The notes under the pieces are model-generated. The model was not told the origin of the DNA, did no database searches, and was given only the letters and a program-made list of their open reading frames with translations. The translations under genes and the position numbers were made by a program. From Algoriphagus machipongonensis (GTDB lineage Bacteria > Bacteroidota > Bacteroidia > Cytophagales > Cyclobacteriaceae), in assembly GCF_000166275.1 (NCBI RefSeq), contig NZ_CM001023.1:4632501-4696500 (forward strand): a stretch of 64,000 nucleotides of DNA. The letters run 5' to 3'. Numbering within the stretch: the first letter of the stretch is position 1; each line of letters opens with the position of its first letter. Shown piece after piece: positions 44,563-55,067 of the stretch.

Positions 44563-46197
44563 ATGAGCCTTCCTTTATTATTACTTGCCTCCGGAATCAT
44601 ATTATTCCTAGCCTACAAAGTTTATGGATCATACGTATATAAAAAATTTGGGTTATCGGACGAAAATCCAGCTCCATCTCATGAATTTAAGGATGGAGTA
44701 GATTACGAGCCAAGTAAACCCATAGTAGTTTTAGGCCATCATTTTGCCTCAATTGCAGGTGCTGGGCCTATTGTAGGCCCCATAATCGCTGTAACTTTTG
44801 GTTGGATCCCAGCAATTATCTGGATTTTAATAGGAGGAATTTTCTTTGGAGCTGTTCACGATTTGGGCAGCATGGCAGCATCTCTGAAGACCGAAGGAAA
44901 ATCTATTGGTGTCATCATCAGAAAACAAATTGGCCCAAAAGGGAAGCAATTATTTATCATTTTTAGTTTTTCCACCTTAATACTGGTCATAGGTGTTTTT
45001 GCTGACATTATTGCCAAAACTTTCGTTAGCAACCCTGGAGTAGCCTCGGCATCCATTTCATTTATTTTCTTGGCCATCTCTTTTGGAGCGGTAAGCAAAT
45101 GGGTAGGCAATAAAAAGATAGCTTTTGCCTTCCTTACGGTTATTGGCGTCGTGCTGATGTATTTCTTTGTCTATGTAGGAATGCAATTTCCTATTATTTT
45201 AGATTATAAAATCTGGATTCTAGCCTTATTGGGTTATGCATTTATCGCTTCAGTCACCCCAGTAAGCCTACTTTTACAACCAAGAGATTATTTAAATAGC
45301 TTTTTATTATATGGAATGATCCTCGCTGCAGTTTTGGGGATTTTCATTGCCAATCCCGAAGTAAAAATGGGAAATGAAATTATCGCTTCCTCAGAGAGCC
45401 TTGGCTATATATTCCCTGTTTTGTTTATCACCATTGCCTGTGGTGCTATTAGCGGATTTCATTCTTTAGTAGCTTCTGGAACCACTTCAAAACAACTTGA
45501 TAAGCCCAGTGATGCAAAAGTTGTAGGTTTTGGGGGAATGCTAATCGAATCATTTCTTGCAATCATTTCGGTCAGTGCAGTGATAGTGCTGGATCGGGGT
45601 GATTACCTTTCTCAGTTGACCAGTGAAGGACCTGTTGCTTTATTTTCCACAGGTTTAGGTGGAATGATTTCATCTTTGGGGATCTCCGAGCAGTTTGCAA
45701 CAGCATTTGTCGCATTAACTGTTTCAGCATTTGCTTTGACAACCTTAGATACTTGTACTCGCCTGGCTCGATTTACCTTGCAAGAATATTTTGAGGATTT
45801 ACCTCAACCAGCGGCAAAAAAAGTCGCAAGCAACCGATTCTTATCTACAGGTATTGTGGTTGGACTATCCATCTTACTTCTGGTTTCTGGAGAATTCACG
45901 ACCCTTTGGCCAATTTTCGGCTCCGCCAATCAATTATTGGCAGCCTTGGCCTTGTTGACAATTGCTGTTTGGATGATTCGTGAAAAAATAAATGCATGGT
46001 TTGTGACCATCCCCATGTTTTTCATGTTTACCGTCACCTTAGCTTCCTTGGGTTTATTCGCTTGGCGAAATTTCCAAGATGGCATCTATGTGCTTTCCAT
46101 CATTGCAGCCGCCTTATTTGTATTGGCAATCTCTTTGATGGTTTTAGCCACAAGAAGTTTAAAAAGTGAAATCAAAGAGCCAGCTGAGGCCCTTTGA
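44563..46197 (+). CDS. cstA: Carbon-starvation protein CstA family peptide/pyruvate transporter
   Basis: The 544-residue protein has many membrane segments and the CstA signatures VVLGHHFASIAGAGPIVGP, FFGAVHDLGSMAAS and ISGFHSLVASGTTSKQL. It is the shorter form common in non-enteric bacteria. CstA relatives import peptides or pyruvate during starvation; the substrate here is not determined. It is convergent with the haloperoxidase cluster. Confidence 0.9.
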   Translation: MSLPLLLLASGIILFLAYKVYGSYVYKKFGLSDENPAPSHEFKDGVDYEPSKPIVVLGHHFASIAGAGPIVGPIIAVTFGWIPAIIWILIGGIFFGAVHDLGSMAASLKTEGKSIGVIIRKQIGPKGKQLFIIFSFSTLILVIGVFADIIAKTFVSNPGVASASISFIFLAISFGAVSKWVGNKKIAFAFLTVIGVVLMYFFVYVGMQFPIILDYKIWILALLGYAFIASVTPVSLLLQPRDYLNSFLLYGMILAAVLGIFIANPEVKMGNEIIASSESLGYIFPVLFITIACGAISGFHSLVASGTTSKQLDKPSDAKVVGFGGMLIESFLAIISVSAVIVLDRGDYLSQLTSEGPVALFSTGLGGMISSLGISEQFATAFVALTVSAFALTTLDTCTRLARFTLQEYFEDLPQPAAKKVASNRFLSTGIVVGLSILLLVSGEFTTLWPIFGSANQLLAALALLTIAVWMIREKINAWFVTIPMFFMFTVTLASLGLFAWRNFQDGIYVLSIIAAALFVLAISLMVLATRSLKSEIKEPAEAL

Positions 46198-46211
46198 TTT
46201 CAAATTTTTCA

Positions 46212-47750
46212 TTAAAAGTCGGCTCCGTCCTCTTTTGCTTTTTCGATTGAATATTGGGCTACATTGACGCCTTGAGTAGTTCCAACAGTTGCGTCAAATG
46301 TCCAATGGATACCTCCATAAACTCTAGAAATTGCAGCTTCTTCAGCCCAAGCCCTTACAGTTTCAGCTTTATCAGGGAATATATAAGCTAATACTTCAGA
46401 TGCAGCAGCCGAAAACACGGAATGGCCAGAAGTATAGGAAGGGAAATTTGGTGTACCCGCGATTGTTTCAAAACCTTCAATAGTCTGGATAGGTCTTGGG
46501 TAATGATAATAATACTTCGCGTCCCAGCAACTGATGCCAGCATCCATAACAGCCATATTCAAATAGGCCATGGTTCTAGCAGACCTTAGTGTATTCATTT
46601 TCTTTTCAACAATAAAGCGGTTGGCAAATTCATTCCAGTGCCCTGGTGGAGTATATGTTCCTAAACCATCCTGCCAAAAATTGGCTATTCGTCTATGGGT
46701 AACACTTTGTTGAGCAGCATACTCTTTTAAAAGTATCACATCCTCCTCATATTCAGGGGAACCCGGAGCCGGAGGTATTGGTGGTCTCGTTGCCTCAACA
46801 TTGGGCACATTCCACATTTTCACTTGCCCAAAAAGAGGAGTTAACCCTACCGGTCTTTGAGGTGCCTCTTGGTTTATCCATTTCCAGCCAAATCTTTCAA
46901 AGGCAGCATTCGCCAATGAATCTGAAACAGCTTTTGAAGTTTGAGCATTTTTCATCCCGTCGGTTGAGGCCCTTTCCAAAGCTTTTGCCGCAATTTCATT
47001 TCCTATTTTAACTCCTGCATCCAAATCGCTCTGAACATACTCACCTGAAAGCAAAAGTGTCTCTAAATGCTCCATTTCCTTACGATCGAGGTATTCACCT
47101 TCCAATGGAAACATCGCTTTCAAAACAGTTTTAGAGGCTGCAGCCACAACTGCCCCATCTGAAGGGTAGGAAGGCAATTCATTATCTTCATAGGCATGTT
47201 TAATACTCGGATCAATAACATAAGGAGCTTCTCTGTTGTATTGAAACTTGTAGTTCCACGCCGTAATCAAACCGTCATACTGGGCCACAGACATATAGGC
47301 TAAAGCACGGCTTGCATAGGGAGGATGAGAAAATGGAAAAACTGGAGGTCCATCGGGATTACTTGGATTTGGCAAGGTGTAGGAACCATCTGGATTTGGG
47401 CCGGGAATCAAGTTATATTTTGCGATCAGTTCCAATGCAATTTCATTCCACCTTACCACAGGGTTATTGGTCCATTTTTTCAAGTTCTTCTCTTGTTGAG
47501 AACTCATGTTTTCTATTCCAGACTTTACCATTTCTAATTCTTGTTGATATTCAGCAGAATTAGTAGAAGTAGGTTCGTCTATTTTTATTTCTGATCCACT
47601 GGATAGAAGAATAGGCTTCCAAGTCCCTCCATTTTGATCTAAAGAGGCATAGTTATAAGAATCATAGGCCAATTCTGTAGGTAGATCTTTGTTACAAGCC
47701 ATTAAAATAGCAATCAAACACGTATATATTAGGTAAATTTTATTTTTCAT
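46212..47750 (-). CDS. Vanadium-haloperoxidase / PAP2-type lipoprotein
   Basis: The 512-residue protein has a lipoprotein signal (LIAILMAC, Cys19) and, near the C-terminus, the three vanadate/phosphate-binding motifs: KYYYHYPRP (about 408-416), PSYTSGHSVFSAAASE (about 436-451) and SRVYGGIHWTFD (about 472-483). This is the PAP2/vanadium-dependent haloperoxidase superfamily, which includes true haloperoxidases and acid phosphatases; the two cannot be separated here. It is the last gene of a minus-strand cluster with two beta-barrels. Confidence 0.87.
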   Translation of the reverse strand: MKNKIYLIYTCLIAILMACNKDLPTELAYDSYNYASLDQNGGTWKPILLSSGSEIKIDEPTSTNSAEYQQELEMVKSGIENMSSQQEKNLKKWTNNPVVRWNEIALELIAKYNLIPGPNPDGSYTLPNPSNPDGPPVFPFSHPPYASRALAYMSVAQYDGLITAWNYKFQYNREAPYVIDPSIKHAYEDNELPSYPSDGAVVAAASKTVLKAMFPLEGEYLDRKEMEHLETLLLSGEYVQSDLDAGVKIGNEIAAKALERASTDGMKNAQTSKAVSDSLANAAFERFGWKWINQEAPQRPVGLTPLFGQVKMWNVPNVEATRPPIPPAPGSPEYEEDVILLKEYAAQQSVTHRRIANFWQDGLGTYTPPGHWNEFANRFIVEKKMNTLRSARTMAYLNMAVMDAGISCWDAKYYYHYPRPIQTIEGFETIAGTPNFPSYTSGHSVFSAAASEVLAYIFPDKAETVRAWAEEAAISRVYGGIHWTFDATVGTTQGVNVAQYSIEKAKEDGADF

Positions 47751-47760
47751 TTCCTTTTAA

Positions 47761-48690
47761 TTAAAACCCAAACTGATAAGTGACTCCCATTCCAAAAGAG
47801 GTCATTTTAGGTGCATTTCTTCCAGCAACATTCTGTTGGAAATACCCCAAAACTCCCAGCCCTTTGATCTTTGGGAAATAATAATGAGCAAAGCCTCCAA
47901 CACGCGTCATATCCACTTTGTTGGTAGGTTGAGGTGCGTTGTAAGCTCTTATATCATCTCCTGATGTCGATGTCTGATTGCTCATCGTCACTTCCACTCT
48001 TAGGTCATTTTCAAAAAACCATTTACCAATGGTTAAATCAAAATTCCATGAACTTGGTACATCCATCCAAGCAGTGTAATAACTGCCGTCATTATAATAA
48101 TATTCACGTTCAGCCTCCGTGTATCCTTTCCATACATAAGCACCTGCAAACCTTCCATAAAAACCATTATTGAATTGGTAGTGGGCAATTGCCCGCCAGG
48201 CTATTTGTGGTGTGCCTAGCCCAAGGCTGTATGGTTGATAATCCGATAAATAATTGGACACTGGAGTTGAAAATAAAATAGAGCCATAAAGAGATAGCTT
48301 TCCTTTATCATCCGTCCTTTCTAAAGCTTTGTATTTCACACCAATGGAAAGGTCTTGAACTCCTGATGTCCCTGCGAACTTGCCTCCATTCGGCGTAGTA
48401 GAATTGGTTTCCATATATGGCAAACCCGCATACACGTCTAACTTATCGGTAATTCCATAGGCTGCCATCAATAATGCTGACCTCCGCTGTACAGTTGCGA
48501 TGGTCTCATTTTCTCGCAGGAAATCGCCTTCCCAATACTTGTTAAATTCTCCGTATTGAAAATTCAGAAGAAAACATATTTCATTCTTTGGCATCATTAA
48601 TTCATCCGTAGGGGATTGGGAAAATGAATAGGTCGTAAAACCCAGGAGGCAACAGATAGCTGCCACCGATTTTTTTATATTTAAGTACAT
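47761..48690 (-). CDS. Outer-membrane beta-barrel protein (transporter-like)
   Basis: The 309-residue protein has a signal peptide (about 1-25) and repeated amphipathic strands ending in FGMGVTYQFGF, with a terminal Phe as expected for an outer-membrane barrel. KLDVYAGLPYMET and LYGSILFSTPVS are like those of the MetA-pathway/phenol-degradation type barrels. It lies ten bases upstream of the haloperoxidase gene. No specific substrate can be assigned. Confidence 0.78.
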   Translation of the reverse strand: MYLNIKKSVAAICCLLGFTTYSFSQSPTDELMMPKNEICFLLNFQYGEFNKYWEGDFLRENETIATVQRRSALLMAAYGITDKLDVYAGLPYMETNSTTPNGGKFAGTSGVQDLSIGVKYKALERTDDKGKLSLYGSILFSTPVSNYLSDYQPYSLGLGTPQIAWRAIAHYQFNNGFYGRFAGAYVWKGYTEAEREYYYNDGSYYTAWMDVPSSWNFDLTIGKWFFENDLRVEVTMSNQTSTSGDDIRAYNAPQPTNKVDMTRVGGFAHYYFPKIKGLGVLGYFQQNVAGRNAPKMTSFGMGVTYQFGF

Positions 48691-48725
48691 AATTGAAATT
48701 TTATTTCTGCCTTAATTTTAACTGC

Positions 48726-49829
48726 TCAATGCGCGTTGAAAACATCTGGCAATTTTTTAGGTATTCTCCAGGCGAGTGAAAAATTAATCAGGTAGTCTGC
48801 AAAGGCAGCATCTCCATGCACGATTTTATCTGGAGTAGAATTTTCTATATCTGTTACACTCTGCGTTCTATTTCTTAATACCGCAATAGGCACGTTAAGT
48901 CTTCCTGTCACATTACCAAGCATATAACTGATTCCAGGCTCCACTGAAACGATATAGCCAGGTCTTCTGAAACCATCGCTTCCTCCGATAAGATCTCTTA
49001 CAGGAATCCCTTCTACTCTACCGCCAAGTGAAACTCCTAATCCATGGACTTTTTCGAATGACTTGAATACTCCTGTCCGAACAGCAAATTGATCTGGAAC
49101 ACTCATGATCGCTTCATTTTCTCTTCTTCTATTCGTAGGAGTACCGTTGGTTTCCTTGGGATTGATCATATAAAATCCATCATAGTACAAGAAGTACGTT
49201 CCGGTAAGATTCCAGATACCCTGGAAATCCAGAATTAAAGCTGTTCCTCCATCCCCTAATTGGATAGATTGATCTACCGTTTTTACTTCTTCTACTCCTT
49301 CATCGCCTTGATTATAGAAAGTACTAGTCGCTGCATAGTCGCCCGTAGGAAATTTGACACCTATACCTACCGCAGTGTTCCCTTTTTTTGCTTTTTCACC
49401 AGAAAGTAACCAGTATCCAGCTCCGATTCTCATATCTCCAAAACCTTTGGAATAAGTAGTATGTCGCTCGGTCCGACCATGCTCATACAAAGAGCTTCTT
49501 TCATTGTATTGAAATGGAAGAGAAACGATCCCGTATAGCCTTTCGGAAAAAGCATAGCTTATATTAATATCCAGTCCATGTTGATGGTTTATTACTTCAG
49601 TCCCATCTTCAAGTCTATTGGTTTCTTCATGACTCCCTCTAAAGTGTCTGAATGACTTGAAATAGCGATAATTGGCAGAAATATTCCATTCTCCTTTTTC
49701 AAGGATATTTCCCTGACCTACAGAATTTCCAAAACCAGAAAATTGTCTTATTGCCACACAGCCTTGGCCATAGGTATCCATTGAATGTAGTAGCAATGCC
49801 ACTACTATTAGTGTATAAATTCTTTTCAT
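48726..49829 (-). CDS. Outer-membrane protein, second beta-barrel of the haloperoxidase cluster
   Basis: The 367-residue protein has a signal peptide (about 1-21, ending TYGQ) and an N-terminal part (CVAIRQFSGFGNSVGQGNI) that precedes alternating beta strands (WNISANYRYFKSFRHFRG; RMRIGAGYWLLSG-like DMRIGAGYWLLSG). A barrel is likely; no family is recognised. The leader before it contains three hairpins (49853-49942). Confidence 0.75.
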   Translation of the reverse strand: MKRIYTLIVVALLLHSMDTYGQGCVAIRQFSGFGNSVGQGNILEKGEWNISANYRYFKSFRHFRGSHEETNRLEDGTEVINHQHGLDINISYAFSERLYGIVSLPFQYNERSSLYEHGRTERHTTYSKGFGDMRIGAGYWLLSGEKAKKGNTAVGIGVKFPTGDYAATSTFYNQGDEGVEEVKTVDQSIQLGDGGTALILDFQGIWNLTGTYFLYYDGFYMINPKETNGTPTNRRRENEAIMSVPDQFAVRTGVFKSFEKVHGLGVSLGGRVEGIPVRDLIGGSDGFRRPGYIVSVEPGISYMLGNVTGRLNVPIAVLRNRTQSVTDIENSTPDKIVHGDAAFADYLINFSLAWRIPKKLPDVFNAH

Positions 49830-49852
49830 TTGTTATAGGGTATATTGTTTCG

Positions 49853-49942
49853 CCCCCTCTTTTTATCAATCAAAAAGGGGCAATAGGTAAATGAGAGCTA
49901 TGGAAATAGCTCCTGTTAGATAGAATACCTTAGGATATTCTA
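49853..49942 (-). promoter_or_regulatory. Hairpin-rich leader upstream of the second barrel gene
   Basis: Three inverted repeats lie in the 123-base gap: TAGAATACC with GGATATTCTA (49921-49942, one bulged base), GAGCTAT-GGAA-ATAGCTC (49895-49912, perfect), and GCCCC-CTC-TTTTT with AAAAAGGGGC (49852-49881, three-base bulge). Function is not known; an RNA-level control or transcript-processing element is possible. Confidence 0.5.
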
Positions 49943-49952
49943 ATTGTAAAAA

Positions 49953-50537
49953 TCAAGAGTTTTGAGGAGGGGGTGACTCGATCGAGTAAAAAGGATTTTG
50001 ATAAATTGAAAAAGTAAATGCAACTGTGTTATTTGGAGTCGTGAGATTAGTTCCAGCGAAATGAAAAACGGTAGCTCTCATATAATCTTTGGCAAAGTTT
50101 TTCAACATGGACTTATTTCCCTGATCTTGGGGAAGTTCATCATCCATCATACCTGAAACCCATTGTTGAAAAGCATTATTCAACACATTTCTACCCGTAT
50201 CAGGAACATAAATAATCTGTAAGGTATCGTTAATGTAACGTTCCTTAATCGCTCGGAAGAATTTCCCGTCTTTTTCAAATCTAGTATTAGTTACCTGGAA
50301 ATCCTCCTGAAAAGACCTGTAAGGGATGGTCATGGGAACCTCAAGCATTTTCTCATCCAATTGCTCCAAATCCAGGTCAAAAACCTCCTCTTGCCATTTT
50401 GATTCCAAGTGGGAATCATAAGAAACGTAAAACGCATAAAAACCAAATTGGTAAATCGCGAAACACGTGAGGAGTAATATGGAAGAAATTCTTTTCAATT
50501 CAGATGGCTTGCAAGGTGAAATGTATAAATATTTCAA
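49953..50537 (-). CDS. Membrane-anchored hypothetical protein of the haloperoxidase cluster
   Basis: The 194-residue protein starts at TTG 50537; no ATG precedes its single N-terminal membrane segment (ISSILLLTCFAIYQFGFYAFYV). The rest is likely periplasmic, acidic, without cysteine pairs, and ends SIESPPPQNS. No family is recognised. It is the first gene of the minus-strand cluster. Confidence 0.65.
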   Translation of the reverse strand: MKYLYISPCKPSELKRISSILLLTCFAIYQFGFYAFYVSYDSHLESKWQEEVFDLDLEQLDEKMLEVPMTIPYRSFQEDFQVTNTRFEKDGKFFRAIKERYINDTLQIIYVPDTGRNVLNNAFQQWVSGMMDDELPQDQGNKSMLKNFAKDYMRATVFHFAGTNLTTPNNTVAFTFSIYQNPFYSIESPPPQNS

Positions 50538-50620
50538 TCTATCACCAATAAAAATGTGAAAAAGGTCTATTAAAAAAATTATACCTTTCTCATCCGAAAC
50601 TTTATCTCTTACCGGAGACT

Positions 50621-50818
50621 TTATGCAAAATAAAATTTCACAAAACCATAGAGACTCAAGAACAAAATAGCTGACCCTCCAAATATCTTAATTACTTTAA
50701 GCCTATTGAATCTATCCAAAAACCATAAAACATACACTGGTTTGATCAATCCTAGGATTATTTGAAGAAGTGATAAATAGACTCCGAGTTTCAAGAAGAA
50801 TAGAATGGCTTGAATCAT
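50621..50818 (-). CDS. Small integral membrane protein
   Basis: A 65-residue, two-segment membrane protein (FFLKLGVYLSLLQIILGLI; KIFGGSAILFLSLYGFVKFY) with a short linker containing WFLDRFNRLKVIKIFGG. Start ATG at 50818. It follows the infB terminator, and no family is recognised. Confidence 0.6.
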   Translation of the reverse strand: MIQAILFFLKLGVYLSLLQIILGLIKPVYVLWFLDRFNRLKVIKIFGGSAILFLSLYGFVKFYFA

Positions 50819-50829
50819 AGGTTAAAATT

Positions 50830-50856
50830 AAAAAAGGAACGGTTTCCCGTTCCTTC
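50830..50856 (-). terminator. Terminator of the rimP-nusA-infB operon
   Basis: AAGGAACGG (50834-50842) pairs with CCGTTCCTT (50847-50855), loop TTTC, with an A run before it that is a T run on the minus strand. It lies 24 bases after the infB stop. Confidence 0.82.
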
Positions 50857-50879
50857 TTACTATATCAATTTATAGCTAT

Positions 50880-53753
50880 TTATTTTTTACGCTTGATTTC
50901 TCTCATTTCGTAACCTTCGATCGTATCATCGATCTCGATGTTGTTGAAATTCTTAATAGAGATACCACATTCATATCCAGCTTTCACCTCAGCGACATCA
51001 TCTTTGAATCGTTTCAACTGGTCAATCTCTCCTTCATGGATCACGATACCATCTCGGATGACTCTGATTTTATTCTTTCTGGTGATATATCCATCAAGTA
51101 CATAAGATCCTGCCACTGTTCCGATTTTAGAAATCTTGAAGACCTCTCTAACCTGAATGTTACCAGTGATAACTTCTTCAAATTCTGGCTCAAGCATACC
51201 TTCGATTGCATCCTTGATCTGATTAATCGCATCGTAGATAATTGAGTAATGTCTGATCTCAATTTCTTCCTGCTCTGCCAATTTCTTGGCGTTAGAAGAA
51301 GGTCTTACCTGGAATCCAAGGATAATTGCATCTGAAGCAGAAGCTAACAATACATCAGACTCTGAAATCTGACCTACCCCTTTGTGGATAATGCTCACCT
51401 TCACTTCATCTTTCGAAAGTTTCAGCAAGGAATCAGAAAGGGCTTCTACAGATCCATCCACGTCACCTTTGATGATAATATTCAATTCCTTGAAAGAACC
51501 AATCGCCAATCGACGACCAATCTCATCCAACGTAATGTGTTTCTTGGTTCTTAAACTTTGCTCTCTCTGGATCTGCTCTCTTGAGTTTGCAATTTCTCGA
51601 GCTTCTCTCTCAGAATCGTAAACCTTGATAATATCTCCTGCTTGTGGTGCTCCATTCAATCCTAATAATAGAACTGGTGTGGATGGTCCAGCAGTTTTAA
51701 GTTTCTTGCTCTTATGGTCAAACATCGCTTTGACACGACCATAATGCTTACCTGCCAAGATAATATCTCCAATTTTCAATGTACCGCTTTGAACCATGAC
51801 AGTGGTCACATAACCACGCCCTTTGTCCAAAGAAGCTTCTATCACTGTTCCAGAAGCATTTTTCTCAGGATTCGCTTTTAGTTCTAATACCTCTGCTTCC
51901 AAAAGTACTTTCTCCAAAAGATCATCAACACCTTCACCAGTTTTGGCAGAAAGTTCTTGAGACTGGTATTTACCTCCCCATTCTTCAATAAGCAGGTTCA
52001 TATTTGCCAACTCTTCCTTGATCTTATTAGGATTAGCGTTTGGCCTATCAATTTTGTTAATCGCGAAGATCATCGGTACCCCAGCAACTTGTGCGTGGTT
52101 GATGGCTTCTTTTGTTTGAGGCATGATGCTATCATCTGCAGCAATTACGATAATCGCAACATCCGTGATTTTCGCACCTCTCGCTCTCATCGCAGTAAAG
52201 GCTTCGTGTCCTGGAGTATCCAAAAACGCGATTTTATGTCCTGTCTTGGTCTTCACATCATAAGCACCGATGTGCTGTGTGATTCCCCCTGCCTCATCAG
52301 CAGTGACTTTGGAAGTTCTGATGTAATCCAAAAGAGAAGTTTTACCATGATCGACGTGTCCCATGATCGTAACGATAGGGGCTCTTTCGATCAAATCTTC
52401 TGGATCATCTTCAACCTCTTCTACAATTTCATCTTCAATAGACTTGGTGAATTCTACTTCATACCCAAATTCATCAGCGATGATCGTAATTGCTTCGGCA
52501 TCCAATCTTTGGTTGATCGAAACGAACATACCAAGAGACATACATGTAGAGATAATTTCATTTACTGAAACATCTAAAAGAGCCGCTAAGTCATTTGCAG
52601 AAATAAATTCTGTTACTTTTAATAACTTAGTTTCTTCGCTCTGTACTTCTGTATCTCTTTCTCTCTCTGCTTTTTTATCTCTTCTAGACTTGGATTTACC
52701 ACTTCCTGGCTTATTTCCTTGAAGTCTAGCAAGCGTTTGCTTGATTTGATCTTGAATTTCCTTCTGAGTAGGCTCAGCTTTTTGAACTCTGTTTTGGCCG
52801 CCTCTATTATTGCCGCCTCTGTTATTGCCTCGGTTTCCACCTTGGCCTTGACCTCCACGGCCTCCGCCGCCCTTGTCAATTCTCTTTCGAGGTCTCTTTT
52901 TATCTCTTCCTCGTTCGTCAGAAGAAGCTACAGGACCACCTTTCTTTTTAGGTTTGTCTTGAGGCAATTCTATCTTACCAAGTACTGTCAAACCTTTAAG
53001 GGAATCTGCTTTTGCAGAAATTACCTCACTAGGCTTTTTCTCTTGCTCTTTACTTGGAGCAGGAGGAGTTTCTTTTTTAGGCTCTGGCTTGGCAGGAGCT
53101 TGTTGTTGTTTCGGCGGATTTTGCTTCTGTTGAGCAGCAGGTTTCTTTTGGTCTTGACCTGGCTTATTCTGCTTACCCTTCTTATGGTCGCCATGTTTTC
53201 TATGGCCACCATGCTTTTGATTGGGCGCAGGATTTTTACTCAAATCAATTTTACCAAGAACTTTAATACCTCCCAATTGAGGGGCTTCTGTCTCTATTTT
53301 ATCAGATTCAGGTTCTTTCTTAGATTCAGAAGTAGCAGCAGGAGCCGGAGTTTCCGGTTTTTCCTCTGGCTTAGGCTCCTCTTTTTTCGGCGTTGGCTCT
53401 GGCTCTGGTTCTGGAGCCGGTTTTGGAGCTGGAGCTGGAGCTGGCTCAGGTTTAGGAGTCTCCACAGGAGCAGCAGGCTCTGGCTCTGGGGCCTTTTCTT
53501 GCTTAGGCTCCTCTGTCTCCATCGATATAGGCTCATGGCGCTTCCCTATAGAGAGGTGGGAAGCCTCTTCTTTATCGAGGGCAGAAGATTTGAATTCCTT
53601 TCTCAGCATCTCTACTTGTTCCATACTGATCTTGGAATTCGGATTATTCTCCACCTCAAAGCCTTTTTTAGCCATGGACTCTACGATGGTCGCCGTTCCC
53701 ACGTTGAGCTTTCTGGCTATCTGGCCTAATCGCATCATTTTTTCTTCTGACAT
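50880..53753 (-). CDS. infB: Translation initiation factor IF-2
   Basis: I use ATG 53753 ([20 protein letters not shown]), giving 957 residues. The N-terminal IF2_N module is followed by a long low-complexity tract rich in Pro/Glu/Ala/Lys and then Gly/Arg/Asn (to about 370), and the GTPase core with GHVDHGKTS (G1), DTPGHEAF (G3) and NKIDRP (G4). IF-2 delivers fMet-tRNA to the 30S subunit. It is the last of rimP-nusA-infB. The antisense open frame of 336 codons over the repeat tract is a shadow. Confidence 0.96.
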   Translation of the reverse strand: MSEEKMMRLGQIARKLNVGTATIVESMAKKGFEVENNPNSKISMEQVEMLRKEFKSSALDKEEASHLSIGKRHEPISMETEEPKQEKAPEPEPAAPVETPKPEPAPAPAPKPAPEPEPEPTPKKEEPKPEEKPETPAPAATSESKKEPESDKIETEAPQLGGIKVLGKIDLSKNPAPNQKHGGHRKHGDHKKGKQNKPGQDQKKPAAQQKQNPPKQQQAPAKPEPKKETPPAPSKEQEKKPSEVISAKADSLKGLTVLGKIELPQDKPKKKGGPVASSDERGRDKKRPRKRIDKGGGGRGGQGQGGNRGNNRGGNNRGGQNRVQKAEPTQKEIQDQIKQTLARLQGNKPGSGKSKSRRDKKAERERDTEVQSEETKLLKVTEFISANDLAALLDVSVNEIISTCMSLGMFVSINQRLDAEAITIIADEFGYEVEFTKSIEDEIVEEVEDDPEDLIERAPIVTIMGHVDHGKTSLLDYIRTSKVTADEAGGITQHIGAYDVKTKTGHKIAFLDTPGHEAFTAMRARGAKITDVAIIVIAADDSIMPQTKEAINHAQVAGVPMIFAINKIDRPNANPNKIKEELANMNLLIEEWGGKYQSQELSAKTGEGVDDLLEKVLLEAEVLELKANPEKNASGTVIEASLDKGRGYVTTVMVQSGTLKIGDIILAGKHYGRVKAMFDHKSKKLKTAGPSTPVLLLGLNGAPQAGDIIKVYDSEREAREIANSREQIQREQSLRTKKHITLDEIGRRLAIGSFKELNIIIKGDVDGSVEALSDSLLKLSKDEVKVSIIHKGVGQISESDVLLASASDAIILGFQVRPSSNAKKLAEQEEIEIRHYSIIYDAINQIKDAIEGMLEPEFEEVITGNIQVREVFKISKIGTVAGSYVLDGYITRKNKIRVIRDGIVIHEGEIDQLKRFKDDVAEVKAGYECGISIKNFNNIEIDDTIEGYEMREIKRKK

Positions 53754-53817
53754 AAGCAAAAACTTCTTTCGAAATCTTAAGTAAAATTAGGGTATTTTAT
53801 TCTGTAATCACCCTGTG

Positions 53818-55062
53818 TTATTGTTCAAATTCTTGTCTGAGGATTCGGAAAATTTCATCAATTGTTTCCTCCTCAAGTTCAGTTCTTCGGAGTAAATCCT
53901 CCTTACTGAGGGTTAAGACACTTTTTGCGGTATCCAAACCAGTTTTTTTCAATTCTTCGATAATCCAGCCATCAATTTCATCGGTGAATTCTACCAGATC
54001 AACATCCTCTTCCTCATATTCATTGAGTTCACGGAAGACATCAATCTCATATCCTACCAATTTACTGGCCAATTTAATATTATAGCCACCTTTTCCGATT
54101 GCTAGAGATACTTGGTCTGGCTTCAAGAAAACAGAAATTCTTTTTGTTTCCTGGTCAGCTGTAATCGAAGATACTTTTGCTGGGCTCAATGCTCTGGTGA
54201 CATAAAGGTCCAAATTATCCGTGAAGTTGATTACATCAATGTTTTCATTTTGAAGCTCTCTTACTACAGCATGGATTCTGGAACCTTTCATTCCAACGCA
54301 AGCACCCACTGGATCAATTCTATCGTCATAGGATTCAACAGCTACTTTAGCTCTTTCTCCCGGTTCACGAACGATTTTCACAATCGTGATCAATCCATCA
54401 TAAACTTCTGGAACCTCATTTTCAAATAAACGTTCCAAAAATACAGGTGAAGTTCTGGATAATATGATTTTTGGATTGCCATTCATCATATCCACTCGGT
54501 GGACAATCGCTTTTACAGCATCCCCTTTTCTGAATCGATCCTTGGGAATTTGTTCTCCTTTAGGTAAAATCAACTCATTTCCTTCATTATCCATCAGAAG
54601 AACTTCTCTACCTAAGATCTGATAGACCTCAGCAGAAACAATTTCTCCTACCTGCTCTTCATATTTATTATATAAGATATCTTTTTCAAGATCCTTAATT
54701 CTCTGAATCAATGTCTGACGAGCCATTTGCACAGCTCTTCTTCCAAATTCTTCCAGTTCAATTTTCTCGTACACTTCTTCACCTATTTCGAAATCAGGTT
54801 CAATCTTTCTGGCTTCAGTAAGACTGATTTTATCGAAGTCCCAAATATCCTCAGAATTGTCATCTACGATTTCCCTAATTCTGAAAATCTCAAGGTCACC
54901 TTTATCCGCATTGATGGTTACATCGAAGTTTTCGTCATTCTCAAACTTCTTTCGAATCATTGCTCTGAACACATCTTCCAGGATACGGATCATGGTAGGT
55001 CGATCCACATTTTTAGATCTCGCAAACTCTGCGAAGGATTCTATTAAGATTTTGGCATCCAT
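53818..55062 (-). CDS. nusA: Transcription termination/antitermination factor NusA
   Basis: The 414-residue protein has the NusA N-domain, an S1 domain (about 135-200), and two KH domains (GACVGMKGSRIHAVVRELQNE; VSLAIGKGGYNIKLASKLVG). It lacks the second acidic repeat seen in Enterobacteria. It binds RNA polymerase to control pausing and antitermination. It is preceded by rimP with a five-base gap. Confidence 0.96.
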   Translation of the reverse strand: MDAKILIESFAEFARSKNVDRPTMIRILEDVFRAMIRKKFENDENFDVTINADKGDLEIFRIREIVDDNSEDIWDFDKISLTEARKIEPDFEIGEEVYEKIELEEFGRRAVQMARQTLIQRIKDLEKDILYNKYEEQVGEIVSAEVYQILGREVLLMDNEGNELILPKGEQIPKDRFRKGDAVKAIVHRVDMMNGNPKIILSRTSPVFLERLFENEVPEVYDGLITIVKIVREPGERAKVAVESYDDRIDPVGACVGMKGSRIHAVVRELQNENIDVINFTDNLDLYVTRALSPAKVSSITADQETKRISVFLKPDQVSLAIGKGGYNIKLASKLVGYEIDVFRELNEYEEEDVDLVEFTDEIDGWIIEELKKTGLDTAKSVLTLSKEDLLRRTELEEETIDEIFRILRQEFEQ

Positions 55063-55067
55063 TTGAC

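Noticed and set aside
51957..52568. A 203-codon plus-strand open frame within infB
   Set aside because: It is antisense to the IF-2 GTPase domain, which is coherent throughout.
52719..53729. A 336-codon open frame on the plus strand across infB
   Set aside because: It lies antisense to the low-complexity Lys/Glu/Pro tract of IF-2; the product is a biased Leu/Phe/Ser/Arg string with no fold signature.
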